A stretch of DNA of 64,000 bases from contig NZ_JAYKTT020000017.1 in assembly GCF_038404745.2 (NCBI RefSeq), forward strand, positions 124,001 through 188,000, in the 5' to 3' direction. Below, piece by piece: positions 24,641-32,311 of the stretch. A program made the position numbers and the translations under genes. The stretch comes from Chlorogloeopsis sp038404745. GTDB taxonomy: Bacteria; Cyanobacteriota; Cyanobacteriia; Cyanobacteriales; Nostocaceae. The notes beneath the pieces are model-generated. The model did no database searches, was not told the DNA's origin, and worked only from the letters and a program-made list of their open reading frames with translations. Every line of letters begins with the position of its first letter. The first letter of the stretch is position 1.

Positions 24641-24647
24641 TACACTT

Positions 24648-24998
24648 TTATTTATCTAGAATTTCCCCAGTTTTCTTGAGCATCCGAACCTTTTTGCCTT
24701 CAGCAGTGAAGGTATAACAGATGCGACTAGCAACGTTTTGCTTATTGGAGTAAAGCATGACGTTGGAACTGTGAATTGGATATTCTTGGGTCACAATTCG
24801 TCCCGACTCGCCTTCTGCTTGGGGTTTGACGTGCTTAGTCTTGATGTTGACACCTTTGACAACGACTTTGCTTTCTTGGGGAAGTGCTTTGATAACTTCA
24901 CCAACTTTGCCTTTGTCTTTACCGGCAATCACCTGCACGGTATCGCCAGTTTTTACGTGCATTTTGTAAAATTTGGGCTTCTCCTTCTTGCTTGGCAT
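24648..24998 (-). CDS. rplX: Ribosomal protein L24
   Basis: This 116-residue KOW-domain protein has HVKTGDTVQVIAGKDKGKVGEV and GVNIKTKHVKPQAEGESGRI. It is an assembly initiator of 50S. Its ATG overlaps the rplN stop by one base, so they are coupled. Confidence 0.98.
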   Translation of the reverse strand: MPSKKEKPKFYKMHVKTGDTVQVIAGKDKGKVGEVIKALPQESKVVVKGVNIKTKHVKPQAEGESGRIVTQEYPIHSSNVMLYSNKQNVASRICYTFTAEGKKVRMLKKTGEILDK

Positions 24999-25366
24999 TA
25001 GAGCACCTCCGGAGCCAGAGAAACAATTTTAGTAAAGTTTTTGTCGCGTAATTCTCGTGCAACTGGTCCAAAGACCCGTGTTCCTCTGGGGTTGCCATCT
25101 TTGTTAATGATTACTGCGGCATTGTCGTCAAAACGAATGCTCATACCGCTATCCCGCTTGATATTATGACGGGTGCGAACAATCACTGCTTCAACAACAT
25201 CAGATTTTTTGACAGCCATGTTAGGCTGTGCATCTTTGACAACAGCGATAATTCTATCGCCGACGTGACCGTAGCGACGGTTACCTGCCCCAAGGACGCG
25301 GATACACATAAGTTTACGGGCTCCGCTGTTGTCTGCAACATTAAGATAAGACTGGGGTTGAATCAC
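24998..25366 (-). CDS. rplN: Ribosomal protein L14
   Basis: The 122-residue protein begins MIQPQSYLNVADNSGARKLMC and has the signature VVKDAQPNMAVKKSDVVEAVIVRT. It starts at GTG with AAGGAGAG about 7 bases upstream. Confidence 0.98.
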   Translation of the reverse strand: MIQPQSYLNVADNSGARKLMCIRVLGAGNRRYGHVGDRIIAVVKDAQPNMAVKKSDVVEAVIVRTRHNIKRDSGMSIRFDDNAAVIINKDGNPRGTRVFGPVARELRDKNFTKIVSLAPEVL

Positions 25367-25383
25367 AATTACTCTCCTTGGTT

Positions 25384-25452
25384 TTGTTAATTGCTAATTG
25401 TTAATTTTTCATTGTGATTAACCATTAGCTCTTAGCTGTTAGCTATTAACCT
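25384..25452. repeat. Heptamer array (TTAGCTN / TTAATTG) between rpsQ and rplN
   Basis: Five near-perfect TTAGCTN or TTAACCT units run from about 25420 to 25455 after TTGTTAATT-like units. It reaches the last codons of rpsQ. Confidence 0.6.
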
Positions 25453-25701
25453 TTAGCTATTTTTTGTGGTGAGGATTTCTGTGACTTGCCAGCGCTTAGT
25501 CCTGCTCAGGGGTCTAGTTTCTTGAATGCGAACGCGATCGCCTATTTTACAGCGATTCTCTTCGTCATGAACTTTATAACGCCGGGTTTTCACCACGATT
25601 TTGCCGTACTTGGGATGGGGAGCGCGGTTTTCAACGGCGACTACCACCGTTTTTTGCATTTTGTCGCTCACTACTAAGCCAACTCTTTCTTTGACTGCCA
25701 T
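25453..25701 (-). CDS. rpsQ: Ribosomal protein S17
   Basis: This 82-residue OB-fold protein starts MAVKERVGLVVSDKMQKTVVV and has PKYGKIVVKTRRYKVHDEEN and GDRVRIQETRPLSRTKRW. It follows rpmC six bases after its stop. Confidence 0.98.
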   Translation of the reverse strand: MAVKERVGLVVSDKMQKTVVVAVENRAPHPKYGKIVVKTRRYKVHDEENRCKIGDRVRIQETRPLSRTKRWQVTEILTTKNS

Positions 25702-25707
25702 ACTCTC

Positions 25708-25935
25708 TTACTCTTGTTCTTTAGCAGGTTGACTTGTTGCCCGCTTGCGCTCTGCTTCTACCGTCATTAATTGAGCAAGGCGGTGTCGGGCGTGTCGAAA
25801 CTGATGGGGTTTTTCTAGTTGTCTTGTTGCTTTTTGCAAGCGCAACTGAAATAACTGCTTTTTGATAGCAAGAATTTCTTCTGCTAGCTGTTCGTCAGTT
25901 AATTCTCTTGCTTCTGAAATTTTTGGAAGAGGCAT
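25708..25935 (-). CDS. rpmC: Ribosomal protein L29
   Basis: This 75-residue two-helix protein has LTDEQLAEEILAIKKQLFQLRLQKATRQLEKPHQFRHARHR in part, the L29 pattern. It lies near the exit tunnel where SRP and trigger factor dock. A short polar C-terminal tail is present. Confidence 0.97.
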   Translation of the reverse strand: MPLPKISEARELTDEQLAEEILAIKKQLFQLRLQKATRQLEKPHQFRHARHRLAQLMTVEAERKRATSQPAKEQE

Positions 25936-25938
25936 AAC

Positions 25939-26364
25939 CTACTCCTGCGTCTCCTGCTCAGAGCGTGAAATGAACTTAGTTTTAATCGGCAGCTTATAAG
26001 CAGCCAAGCGCATTGCTTCACGGGCAGTAGCTTCGGGTACACCCGCGATCTCAAATAAAATTCGTCCGGGCTTTACTACTGCGACCCAGTATTCAGGCGA
26101 ACCCTTACCGGAACCCATCCGTGTTTCAGCAGCACGCATTGTTACAGGCTTGTCTGGGAAAATACGAATCCAGATTTTACCTCCTCTACGGATGTAACGG
26201 GTCATTGCCCGACGAGAGGCTTCAATTTGGCGGGCAGTGATCCAAGCAGGTTCTTGGGCTTGGAGGGCAAAATCACCAAAGTTAAGGGAGTTGCCAGCAG
26301 TGGCAAGACCTTTCATTCGTCCGCGTTGCTGTTTGCGGAATTTTGTTCTTCTAGGACTTAGCAT
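25939..26364 (-). CDS. rplP: Ribosomal protein L16
   Basis: This 141-residue protein starts MLSPRRTKFRKQQRGRMKG and has IRIFPDKPVTMRAAETRMGSGKG, the L16 signature near the A-site tRNA. It is three bases from rpmC. Confidence 0.98.
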   Translation of the reverse strand: MLSPRRTKFRKQQRGRMKGLATAGNSLNFGDFALQAQEPAWITARQIEASRRAMTRYIRRGGKIWIRIFPDKPVTMRAAETRMGSGKGSPEYWVAVVKPGRILFEIAGVPEATAREAMRLAAYKLPIKTKFISRSEQETQE

Positions 26365-26434
26365 GATTTGTCATTTGTCGTTAGGTCAAGAGTCATTAGT
26401 CATTAGTCCTTAGTCATTTACTAATGACTAATGA
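26365..26434. repeat. STRR hairpin between rpsC and rplP
   Basis: AGTCATTAGT (26391-26400) and following CATTAGT units face ACTAATGACT (26420-26429) and ATGACT, so several registers of a stem are possible. It overlaps the last codon of rpsC. Confidence 0.65.
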
Positions 26435-27190
26435 CTATCCTTCATTTGAGCGGTCTTCAAATTGCTGACGACGGCGCTGTTGTTGACGGCGACGTGGTTC
26501 GCGCTCCCGTGTTGTTGTTGGAGTAGGCGTTTCTTCTTGTCCGGGAATAATTTCTCCCTTAAATACCCAAACCTTGATACCGAGAATACCGTAGACAGTT
26601 TTTGCGGTACAGTAAGCGTAATCAATATCGGCCCGTAAAGTATGTAGAGGTACTCTACCTTCACGAGTCCACTCAGTCCGAGCAATTTCTGCGCCGTTCA
26701 AACGACCACTAACTTGCACTTTGATGCCTTGCACTCCAGCTCTTTGGGCGCGCTGGATAGCTTGTCGCACTACTCGTCGGAAGGAAACCCGGCGTTCTAG
26801 CTGTTGAGCGATATACTCAGCAATTAAGTAGGCATCAGCATCAACGCGTTGCACTTCAACGACGTTAATACGAATTTGGCGATGACTACCCAACAGTTGT
26901 TGGAGTCCATTTCGTAATGCTTCAATGCCTTGCCCACCTCGACCTACCACTACACCAGGTCGAGCTGTGCGTACTTCGAGATCGATTTGGTCTGCTTTAC
27001 GCTCAATCCGCACTTCAGAAATACCAGCGTTGTTTTGAGCGTATCTGCCCAGCTTTTCTTCAATAAAATTACGAAGTTTGTGGTCTTCTTGTAAAAGTTC
27101 TGGATAACGGCTAGGGTCGGCAAACCAACGAGATTGGTGTTCTTGGGTGATGCCCAAGCGAAAACCAACTGGATGTATCTTCTGTCCCAC
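26435..27190 (-). CDS. rpsC: Ribosomal protein S3
   Basis: I start at GTG (27188-27190), giving 251 residues that begin with the universal GQKIHPVGFRLG; GAGGAA lies 6 bases upstream. A longer open frame of 33 codons overlaps rplV and is not used. The KH domain includes VVGRGGQGIEALRNGLQQL, and GALAKT-like positions are replaced by the usual bacterial helix. The C-terminus carries an Arg/Gln-rich extension (REREPRRRQQQRRRQQFED). S3 forms part of the mRNA entry tunnel. Confidence 0.97.
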   Translation of the reverse strand: MGQKIHPVGFRLGITQEHQSRWFADPSRYPELLQEDHKLRNFIEEKLGRYAQNNAGISEVRIERKADQIDLEVRTARPGVVVGRGGQGIEALRNGLQQLLGSHRQIRINVVEVQRVDADAYLIAEYIAQQLERRVSFRRVVRQAIQRAQRAGVQGIKVQVSGRLNGAEIARTEWTREGRVPLHTLRADIDYAYCTAKTVYGILGIKVWVFKGEIIPGQEETPTPTTTREREPRRRQQQRRRQQFEDRSNEG

Positions 27191-27243
27191 GAATGCTTCC
27201 TCTAAAAAATTCTTTTTGTACGCAATTGTTCGTGTTGGTGTGT

Positions 27244-27606
27244 TTACTGGGCTGTTGCTCCGGGAGCAACAGCTACAGTGATATGACACGTTGGCTTGCG
27301 AATTTGGTACGCACGTCCCTGTGCTCTTGGCTGGAAGCGTTTTAGTACTGGGCCTTGATCTGCATATGCTTTAGTAATAACTAGTTCAGCGCGATCTAGC
27401 CCGGCATTATGCTCGGCATTGGCAGCAGCGCTTCTGATCAGCGTTAAGACTGGTTCACAGGCTCGATAGGGCATGAACTCCAGAATGATTAGTGCTTCTC
27501 GATATGAACGTCCACGAATTTGATCGAGTACTCGCCGCACTTTGTAGGGAGACATACGTACATAACGGGCGATCGCTTTTACTTCATTAGTAGTATCATT
27601 AGCCAT
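27244..27606 (-). CDS. rplV: Ribosomal protein L22
   Basis: This 120-residue protein has AIARYVRMSPYKVRRVLDQIRGRSY and the RFQPRAQGRAYQIRKPTCHITV beta-hairpin that lines the exit tunnel. It precedes rpsC by 53 bp. Confidence 0.98.
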   Translation of the reverse strand: MANDTTNEVKAIARYVRMSPYKVRRVLDQIRGRSYREALIILEFMPYRACEPVLTLIRSAAANAEHNAGLDRAELVITKAYADQGPVLKRFQPRAQGRAYQIRKPTCHITVAVAPGATAQ

Positions 27607-27690
27607 AGTTTTCTCCTATGTAGGGACTAGGGACTAGGGATTAGGGACTAGGAAAATAACTAGACTCTAGTCTCTAGCCCCTAACTCCTT
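27607..27690. repeat. STRR array (GGGACTA heptamers) between rpsS and rplV
   Basis: Four consecutive GGGACTA/GGGATTA units (27623-27652) are followed by CTCTAGTCTCTAGCCCC, roughly their complement. In RNA this makes a long hairpin between the two coding sequences. Confidence 0.75.
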
Positions 27691-27966
27691 TTATCTCCCT
27701 GCTTTTTTATCCTTGGCGTGACCTCTAAAGGTGCGTGTAGGAGCAAATTCGCCTAGTTTGTGTCCTACCATTTGGTCACTAACGAAAACGGGTACGTGCT
27801 GACGTCCGTTGTGAACCGCGATGGTGTGACCTACCATTTCAGGCAGAATTGTCGAAGCTCGCGACCAAGTTTTGATAACTTCTTTTTTGTTACTAGCGTT
27901 GAGCTTTTCAATTTTGCTCAACAGATGATCCGCAACGAAGGGACCTTTTTTAAGAGAACGACCCAT
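27691..27966 (-). CDS. rpsS: Ribosomal protein S19
   Basis: This 91-residue protein starts MGRSLKKGPFVADHLLSKIEKL and has TWSRASTILPEMVGHTIAVHNGRQHVPVF, the S19 signature in the 30S head. It follows rplB. Confidence 0.98.
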   Translation of the reverse strand: MGRSLKKGPFVADHLLSKIEKLNASNKKEVIKTWSRASTILPEMVGHTIAVHNGRQHVPVFVSDQMVGHKLGEFAPTRTFRGHAKDKKAGR

Positions 27967-28063
27967 AGTAAGAGATGAAGGATAAAGGTTAAAGGATAAA
28001 GGCTAAAGGATGAAGAATGAAAAGTTAATTAAGTTTCATACTTCATACTTCATCCTTCCTACT
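27967..28063. repeat. STRR arrays (GGATAAA and TTCATAC heptamers) between rplB and rpsS
   Basis: Seven units of the GGATAAA/GGATGAA type (27975-28021) are followed by TTCATAC, TTCATAC and TTCATCC (28034-28056), the opposed sense. This is the clearest opposed pair in the cluster. Confidence 0.75.
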
Positions 28064-28065
28064 TT

Positions 28066-28929
28066 TTATGATTCACGACCGCCACGACCACGTTTAGAAG
28101 ATTTGCGACGACGACGCACAATCAACTTGCTACTTGGTTTTTTGGGTTTGCGAGTCTTCATACCCAATGCTGGTTTACCCCAGGGTGTTACGGGGCCGGA
28201 TCTACCAATAGGTGCTCGTCCTTCACCACCACCGTGGGGGTGGTCAACTGGGTTCATGACGCTACCTCTAACATGAGGACGACGACCTTTCCAACGAGTT
28301 CTACCAGCTTTACCCAAGCTCAAGTTTCTGGCATCCAGGTTACCCACTTGTCCAATGGTGGCATAGCATTCCCGCCTTACCATCCGGACTTCTCCTGAAG
28401 GCAATTTCAAGCTCACGTAGTTACCTTCTTTGGCTACTACTTGAGCAGTTGCTCCAGCAGAACGAACGATTTGACCACCTTTACCTGCTTTTAACTCCAC
28501 ATTGTGGACACTTGTACCCAAGGGGATGTTGGCTAGTGGTAAAGCATTACCATCTTCAATGGGAGAATTTGGGCCTGCAATCACTGTTGTGCCAACTTTT
28601 AAGCCGTTGGGCTGAAGGATGTAACGCTTCTCGCCGTCTTGATAATGCAATAAAGCAATGCGTGCGTTACGGTTGGGATCGTATTCAATTGCTGCGACTT
28701 TGGCTGGAATATTACGTTTATCGCGTTTAAAGTCGATGATCCGGTAAAGTTTCTTGTGTCCGCCACCCCGGAAACGACTGGTAATACGCCCTTGGTTATT
28801 TCGACCTTTGTGGCGATGCTTATAGACAGTTAAAGATTTTTCTGGCTCGGTCTTGGTAATTTCCGCAAAGTCGGAAATTGTGACTTGGCGAGTACTGGGG
28901 GTATAGGGGCGATAAGAACGAGTACCCAT
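28066..28929 (-). CDS. rplB: Ribosomal protein L2
   Basis: This 287-residue protein has the N-terminal OB part (HKGRNNQGRITSRFRGGGHKK), the SH3-like domain, and the C-terminal signature PVDHPHGGGEGRAPIGR with the histidine near the peptidyl-transferase centre. It starts six bases after the rplW stop. Confidence 0.98.
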   Translation of the reverse strand: MGTRSYRPYTPSTRQVTISDFAEITKTEPEKSLTVYKHRHKGRNNQGRITSRFRGGGHKKLYRIIDFKRDKRNIPAKVAAIEYDPNRNARIALLHYQDGEKRYILQPNGLKVGTTVIAGPNSPIEDGNALPLANIPLGTSVHNVELKAGKGGQIVRSAGATAQVVAKEGNYVSLKLPSGEVRMVRRECYATIGQVGNLDARNLSLGKAGRTRWKGRRPHVRGSVMNPVDHPHGGGEGRAPIGRSGPVTPWGKPALGMKTRKPKKPSSKLIVRRRRKSSKRGRGGRES

Positions 28930-28935
28930 TTTGTT

Positions 28936-29250
28936 TTAAACCTCTGGGAATAGAACTTGTCTAATCTTCTCTTCGTCCCCAGCCGCCACTGTAACAATGG
29001 CTCGCTTGTATTGGGGCTTGAAACCTACAAATCGGCCTACGCGCTTTTTTTTACGAGGTAGATTTGTGGTATTCACCTGTGTGACTTTAACGTCAAACAA
29101 GCTTTCTATTGCCGCTTTAATTTCTGGCTTTGTCGCTTTTGGAGTGACTTCAAAAGTATATTTGTTTTGCTCCATCAGCATGGTTGCCCGTTCGGTTACA
29201 ATGGGGCGACGTATTAAATCAGGAAGTTTTCGGGGGTCAAACTTAGTCAC
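28936..29250 (-). CDS. rplW: Ribosomal protein L23
   Basis: This 104-residue exit-site protein has LIRRPIVTERATMLMEQNKYTFEV and KKKRVGRFVGFKPQYKRAIV, matching L23. It starts at GTG (29248-29250) and overlaps the rplD stop by 8 bases, indicating coupling. Confidence 0.97.
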   Translation of the reverse strand: MTKFDPRKLPDLIRRPIVTERATMLMEQNKYTFEVTPKATKPEIKAAIESLFDVKVTQVNTTNLPRKKKRVGRFVGFKPQYKRAIVTVAAGDEEKIRQVLFPEV

Positions 29251-29875
29251 TGTAGACCTCCTGAATTTTTTCTAGGGCTGATGCTGTAACTACGATTTTG
29301 TCAGCGTGCAGCAAATCGTAAACATTAATTTGATCAGCAGCAATTAGCTTTAAATTCTCAACATTGCGGGCTGACAAGTATACGTTTTCGCTCCGCTCAG
29401 GCACTATTAATAAAGTTTTTTGTTCTGGTTCGGAACCCCAACGAGCGATCGCCGACACTAATTCTTTTGTCTTGGGACGGGCTAGCTGTTCGCTAAAATC
29501 TTCTACCACAATCAAGTCATCAGCACGGCTGGTAAAGGCTGTCCGCAGTGCCAGACGCCGTTCTTTGCGGTTCATTTTCAGGTTATATTCTCTGGGTTTT
29601 GGCCCAAAGATGACACCACCACCACGCCATAAGGGTGAACGAATAGAACCTGCACGCGCCCGACCGGTACCTTTTTGCCGCCAAGGTTTGCGACCACCGC
29701 CTCTGACTTCAGAACGGGTTTTTGTACTAGCAGTTCCTTGGCGAGCATTGGTCAATTGTCTAACCAAGGCTCGATGCACAACATGAGCCGCTGTTTCTTC
29801 TTTGGCAACCCGCAACTCAAAGCTTTTCTGCCCGACTTGCTCTCCTTGCCAATTTTTGACTACACATTCAACCAT
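29243..29875 (-). CDS. rplD: Ribosomal protein L4
   Basis: This 210-residue protein has the tunnel loop KPWRQKGTGRARAGSIRSPLWRGGGV in part and the C-terminal domain ending LEKIQEVYSD. In E. coli L4 also represses its own operon; nothing in the sequence shows whether that holds here. Confidence 0.98.
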   Translation of the reverse strand: MVECVVKNWQGEQVGQKSFELRVAKEETAAHVVHRALVRQLTNARQGTASTKTRSEVRGGGRKPWRQKGTGRARAGSIRSPLWRGGGVIFGPKPREYNLKMNRKERRLALRTAFTSRADDLIVVEDFSEQLARPKTKELVSAIARWGSEPEQKTLLIVPERSENVYLSARNVENLKLIAADQINVYDLLHADKIVVTASALEKIQEVYSD

Positions 29876-29876
29876 T

Positions 29877-29966
29877 TTCGTGTCCTTTGTTCTTTGTCAT
29901 TTGTCAATTGTCATTTGTCCTTGGTAGTTTTTCTTTACTAATGACCAATGACCCAATGACCAATGA
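29877..29966. repeat. STRR array (TTTGTCN / CCAATGA) between rplD and rplC
   Basis: TTTGTC-based heptamers at 29882-29920 face ACCAATGACC units at 29941-29962, again in opposed senses. It fills the 91-bp spacer. Confidence 0.7.
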
Positions 29967-30602
29967 CTACTTCCCAACTTTCTTTGCAGGCACAATATTT
30001 AATAAGGTTCCTGGTTTACCAGGAACGGCTCCCTTAATTAGTAATATGTTGCTTTCCGGGTCTACTCGCACCACAGTCAGCTTACGAACTGTGACACGGC
30101 TACCTCCCAAACGACCCGGCGCCCGCTTACCTGGATAGACACGACCGGGTGTTGTACCAGCACCTGTAGAACCAGGCGCTCTATGATTTTTAGAACCGTG
30201 CGACATAGGCCCACGACCGAAGTTGTTGCGTTTTTGGTTGCCTGCAAAACCTCGACCAATACTGGTACCTATGACATCTACAATCTGACCTGCACTAAAA
30301 ATATCTGCCTTAATTTCTTGACCTAAGGAATAATCGCCAGAATTATCTATGCGATATTCGTGTAAGTGACGTAATGATGGAGCAGATGATTTAGCTAAGT
30401 GACCTAATAGCGGTTTATTTAGCGCTTTTGGCTTTACTTCACCATAGCCGACTTGAATGGCAAAGTAACCGTCGGTCTGCTTTGTTTTGACCTGGGTAAC
30501 TGTACATGGCCCTGCTTGGATAACGGTGACAGGAATAGCTACTCCTTCATCGCTAAAAACTTGGGTCATGCCCAGTTTAGTGCCGAGAATACCTACAGAC
30601 AC
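29967..30602 (-). CDS. rplC: Ribosomal protein L3
   Basis: This 211-residue protein starts at GTG (30600-30602), giving MSVGILGTKLGMTQVFSDEG; AAGGAG is upstream. The signature FAGNQKRNNFGRGPMSHGSKNHRAPGS, which reaches toward the peptidyl-transferase centre, is present. It is the first gene of the block; S10 (rpsJ) is not upstream, consistent with cyanobacteria where it sits with the str genes. Confidence 0.98.
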   Translation of the reverse strand: MSVGILGTKLGMTQVFSDEGVAIPVTVIQAGPCTVTQVKTKQTDGYFAIQVGYGEVKPKALNKPLLGHLAKSSAPSLRHLHEYRIDNSGDYSLGQEIKADIFSAGQIVDVIGTSIGRGFAGNQKRNNFGRGPMSHGSKNHRAPGSTGAGTTPGRVYPGKRAPGRLGGSRVTVRKLTVVRVDPESNILLIKGAVPGKPGTLLNIVPAKKVGK

Positions 30603-31439
30603 AGTTACTGGCTCCTTTTTACTTGTTTCCTTGGGAATTGGATTCTTCAGAACGCTGGTGCAGACGTCTTCAAGACTAATTAGCGCTGATTGCGGTACCT
30701 CCTAACGAAGTCAGGAACACCTTAGGTAATAGGGTTCCAACTTCTGGGTTTTCACAAGCGTCTGTACCATTTGGTGAATCCACAATTACATTTCACTCAT
30801 TTCTCACCAGAACAGCCAAAAGAACCTTCCGATTTAGAAGGAGTCACTTTTGGATTTTTTGCAAGGCTTTAAAACCTATGCGCTTGGTGCAGCAATACTT
30901 TTACTCAAGCAATTGCTCTGGCACTTTTGGTTGTAGTAGGACTTAGGCAGCGACTTACCCAGTATCCATTTACTAAGACTAATGCAATGCTATAAACCAA
31001 CATTACTGCTTAGCTTCTACTTGTTTCCTTAAACTATGTGCTTAAGGGCTTACCTGTTTTTTTCAGGGCTGAGAGAGTGAACTTGTTTGACTGCTCAGGG
31101 CTGGCTTGAGTTTATAACTCACTCTGCCCTCTTAAGTTAACCTTAAGGCTTATATAGTTTACCAGCCTATTGTCCACTATAGCTAGCCATTTTGGTTTGG
31201 AATTTAGCTAAGGACAATAAGATTGCAGACTAATAATTGACCACAATCTAGTAGTGTAGATCAAATATTTATTTTTGTCTAGAAAATTTTTGCATTTATT
31301 ATTTTTTAGTAGGGAAGCAGCAACAGGATGGGAGTGGGAAGAGGACAAGGGGACAAAAAGAGTAATAAACCAACCACTAAACACTGTACGGGCGGGTTTT
31401 GTTGATAATCTTGCTGTTCAAACTGATAATTTATCTTCT
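30603..31439. other. Long leader region upstream of rplC
   Basis: About 840 bp upstream of the ribosomal block hold no credible ORF. Several inverted repeats occur, for example CCTAA...TTAGG around 30700-30725 and GAGTTTATAACTC at about 31108-31120. If the candidate promoter at 31149-31176 is used, the 5' leader would be some 540 nt, long enough for regulation by a ribosomal protein. The far end is AT-rich (31230-31310). Confidence 0.4.
31149..31176 (-). promoter_or_regulatory. Candidate promoter of the rplC operon
   Basis: On the minus strand TGGACA (31176-31171) and TATAAG (31154-31149) are separated by 16 bases, resembling a sigma-70/SigA promoter. It points at rplC. This rests on pattern only, and other AT-rich matches occur further upstream. 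Confidence 0.3.
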
Positions 31440-31565
31440 AAACCCGCTACGTGGCGTCCAAGACTGCGACTCCCTCACCGCCCTCCGGGCGTCTACGCCA
31501 CTTAGCCTACCTTTACGGGAAGCCGCTACGCGTTTACGTGACGCGCTGTCTCCCCACCGCACTGG
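31440..31565. repeat. GC-rich palindromic repeat patch
   Basis: A GC-rich block with short palindromes (CGCCCTCCGGGCG, GGGAAGCCGCTACGCG, GCGTTTACGTGACGCG) lies in AT-rich surroundings between divergent rplC and ndhN. It shares the vocabulary CGTCTACGC and GGGAAGCC with the patches at 39520-40010 and 63480-63640. Confidence 0.65.
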
Positions 31566-31697
31566 CTCTCCTACTAACCACTCACTAATGACCCATGTGT
31601 GGATGAAGTTAATCTAGTCTATAAGTTAATTGTGTAACTTAATGTAACAGCAAACGGTGAATAATAGAGATATCTAGGTGGGATAGGACAAAAATCT

Positions 31698-32174
31698 ATG
31701 GCACTAATTACCACTGGTAACACTTTAATTCGCGATCTGGAAAAACATGGCGCTCTTGGTGTGTACGTACCTCTAGAAGGAGGGTTTGAAGGTCGGTATA
31801 GACGGCGACTGCGTGCAGCTGGCTATGTCACCCTGCATATGACTGCTAAGGGATTAGGAGATGTTTCTGCCTATCTCACAGGAGTTCATGGTGTTAGACC
31901 TCCGCATCTTGGTAAAAAAAGTACTGCGAATGGAGCGGCAGTGGGTTACGTGTATTACGTACCTCCCATTGTCAATTATCAGCTCGAGCAGCTACCACCT
32001 AAGTCAAAGGGACTAGTTTTGTGGATCATTGAAGGGCATATTCTTTCTGATGAGGAAGTTGAGTATTTAGCTAATTTGCCCAAATTAGAACCACGAGTCA
32101 AGGTGGTGATTGAAAGGGGTGGCGATCGCACTTTCCGGTGGATGCCACTGGAAAAGACTCTGTTAGCTAGTTAG
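31698..32174 (+). CDS. ndhN: NDH-1 subunit NdhN
   Basis: This 158-residue protein has the NdhN sequence pattern from MALITTGNTLIRDLEKHGALGVYVPLEGG through RRLRAAGY and VNYQLEQLPPKSKGLVLWIIEGHILS. NdhN is an oxygenic-photosynthesis-specific subunit of the peripheral arm of thylakoid NDH-1, working in cyclic electron flow and respiration. It is soluble, without membrane helices. The gene is alone, divergent from the ribosomal block. Confidence 0.95.
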   Translation: MALITTGNTLIRDLEKHGALGVYVPLEGGFEGRYRRRLRAAGYVTLHMTAKGLGDVSAYLTGVHGVRPPHLGKKSTANGAAVGYVYYVPPIVNYQLEQLPPKSKGLVLWIIEGHILSDEEVEYLANLPKLEPRVKVVIERGGDRTFRWMPLEKTLLAS

Positions 32175-32190
32175 TTGTTAGTTATTAGCC

Positions 32191-32219
32191 CTTGGTCATT
32201 ATTAATACTAATGGCCAAG
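32191..32219 (+). terminator. Hairpin 3' of ndhN
   Basis: CTTGGTCATTA (32191-32201) pairs with TAATGGCCAAG (32209-32219) over 11 bp with one G-T, around a 7-base loop. It lies 17 bp after the ndhN stop. The downstream bases are pyrimidine-rich (CTCTTTC) but not a clean T-run, so termination is plausible rather than certain. Confidence 0.5.
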
Positions 32220-32311
32220 CTCTTTCAATATTTCCACTGAGTTGAGGCGAAATTCATAGGATGTAAATAATCGCTGTGATCAGAATGAATGTCAAAAAAC
32301 CTAAGAACTAA

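Noticed and set aside
27191..27289. 33-codon N-terminal extension of S3
   Set aside because: It overlaps rplV, and the GTG giving GQKIHPVGFRLG with GAGGAA upstream matches the universal S3 start.
30603..31697. rpsJ (S10) or another ribosomal gene upstream of rplC
   Set aside because: No frame encodes S10; in cyanobacteria it sits with the str genes.
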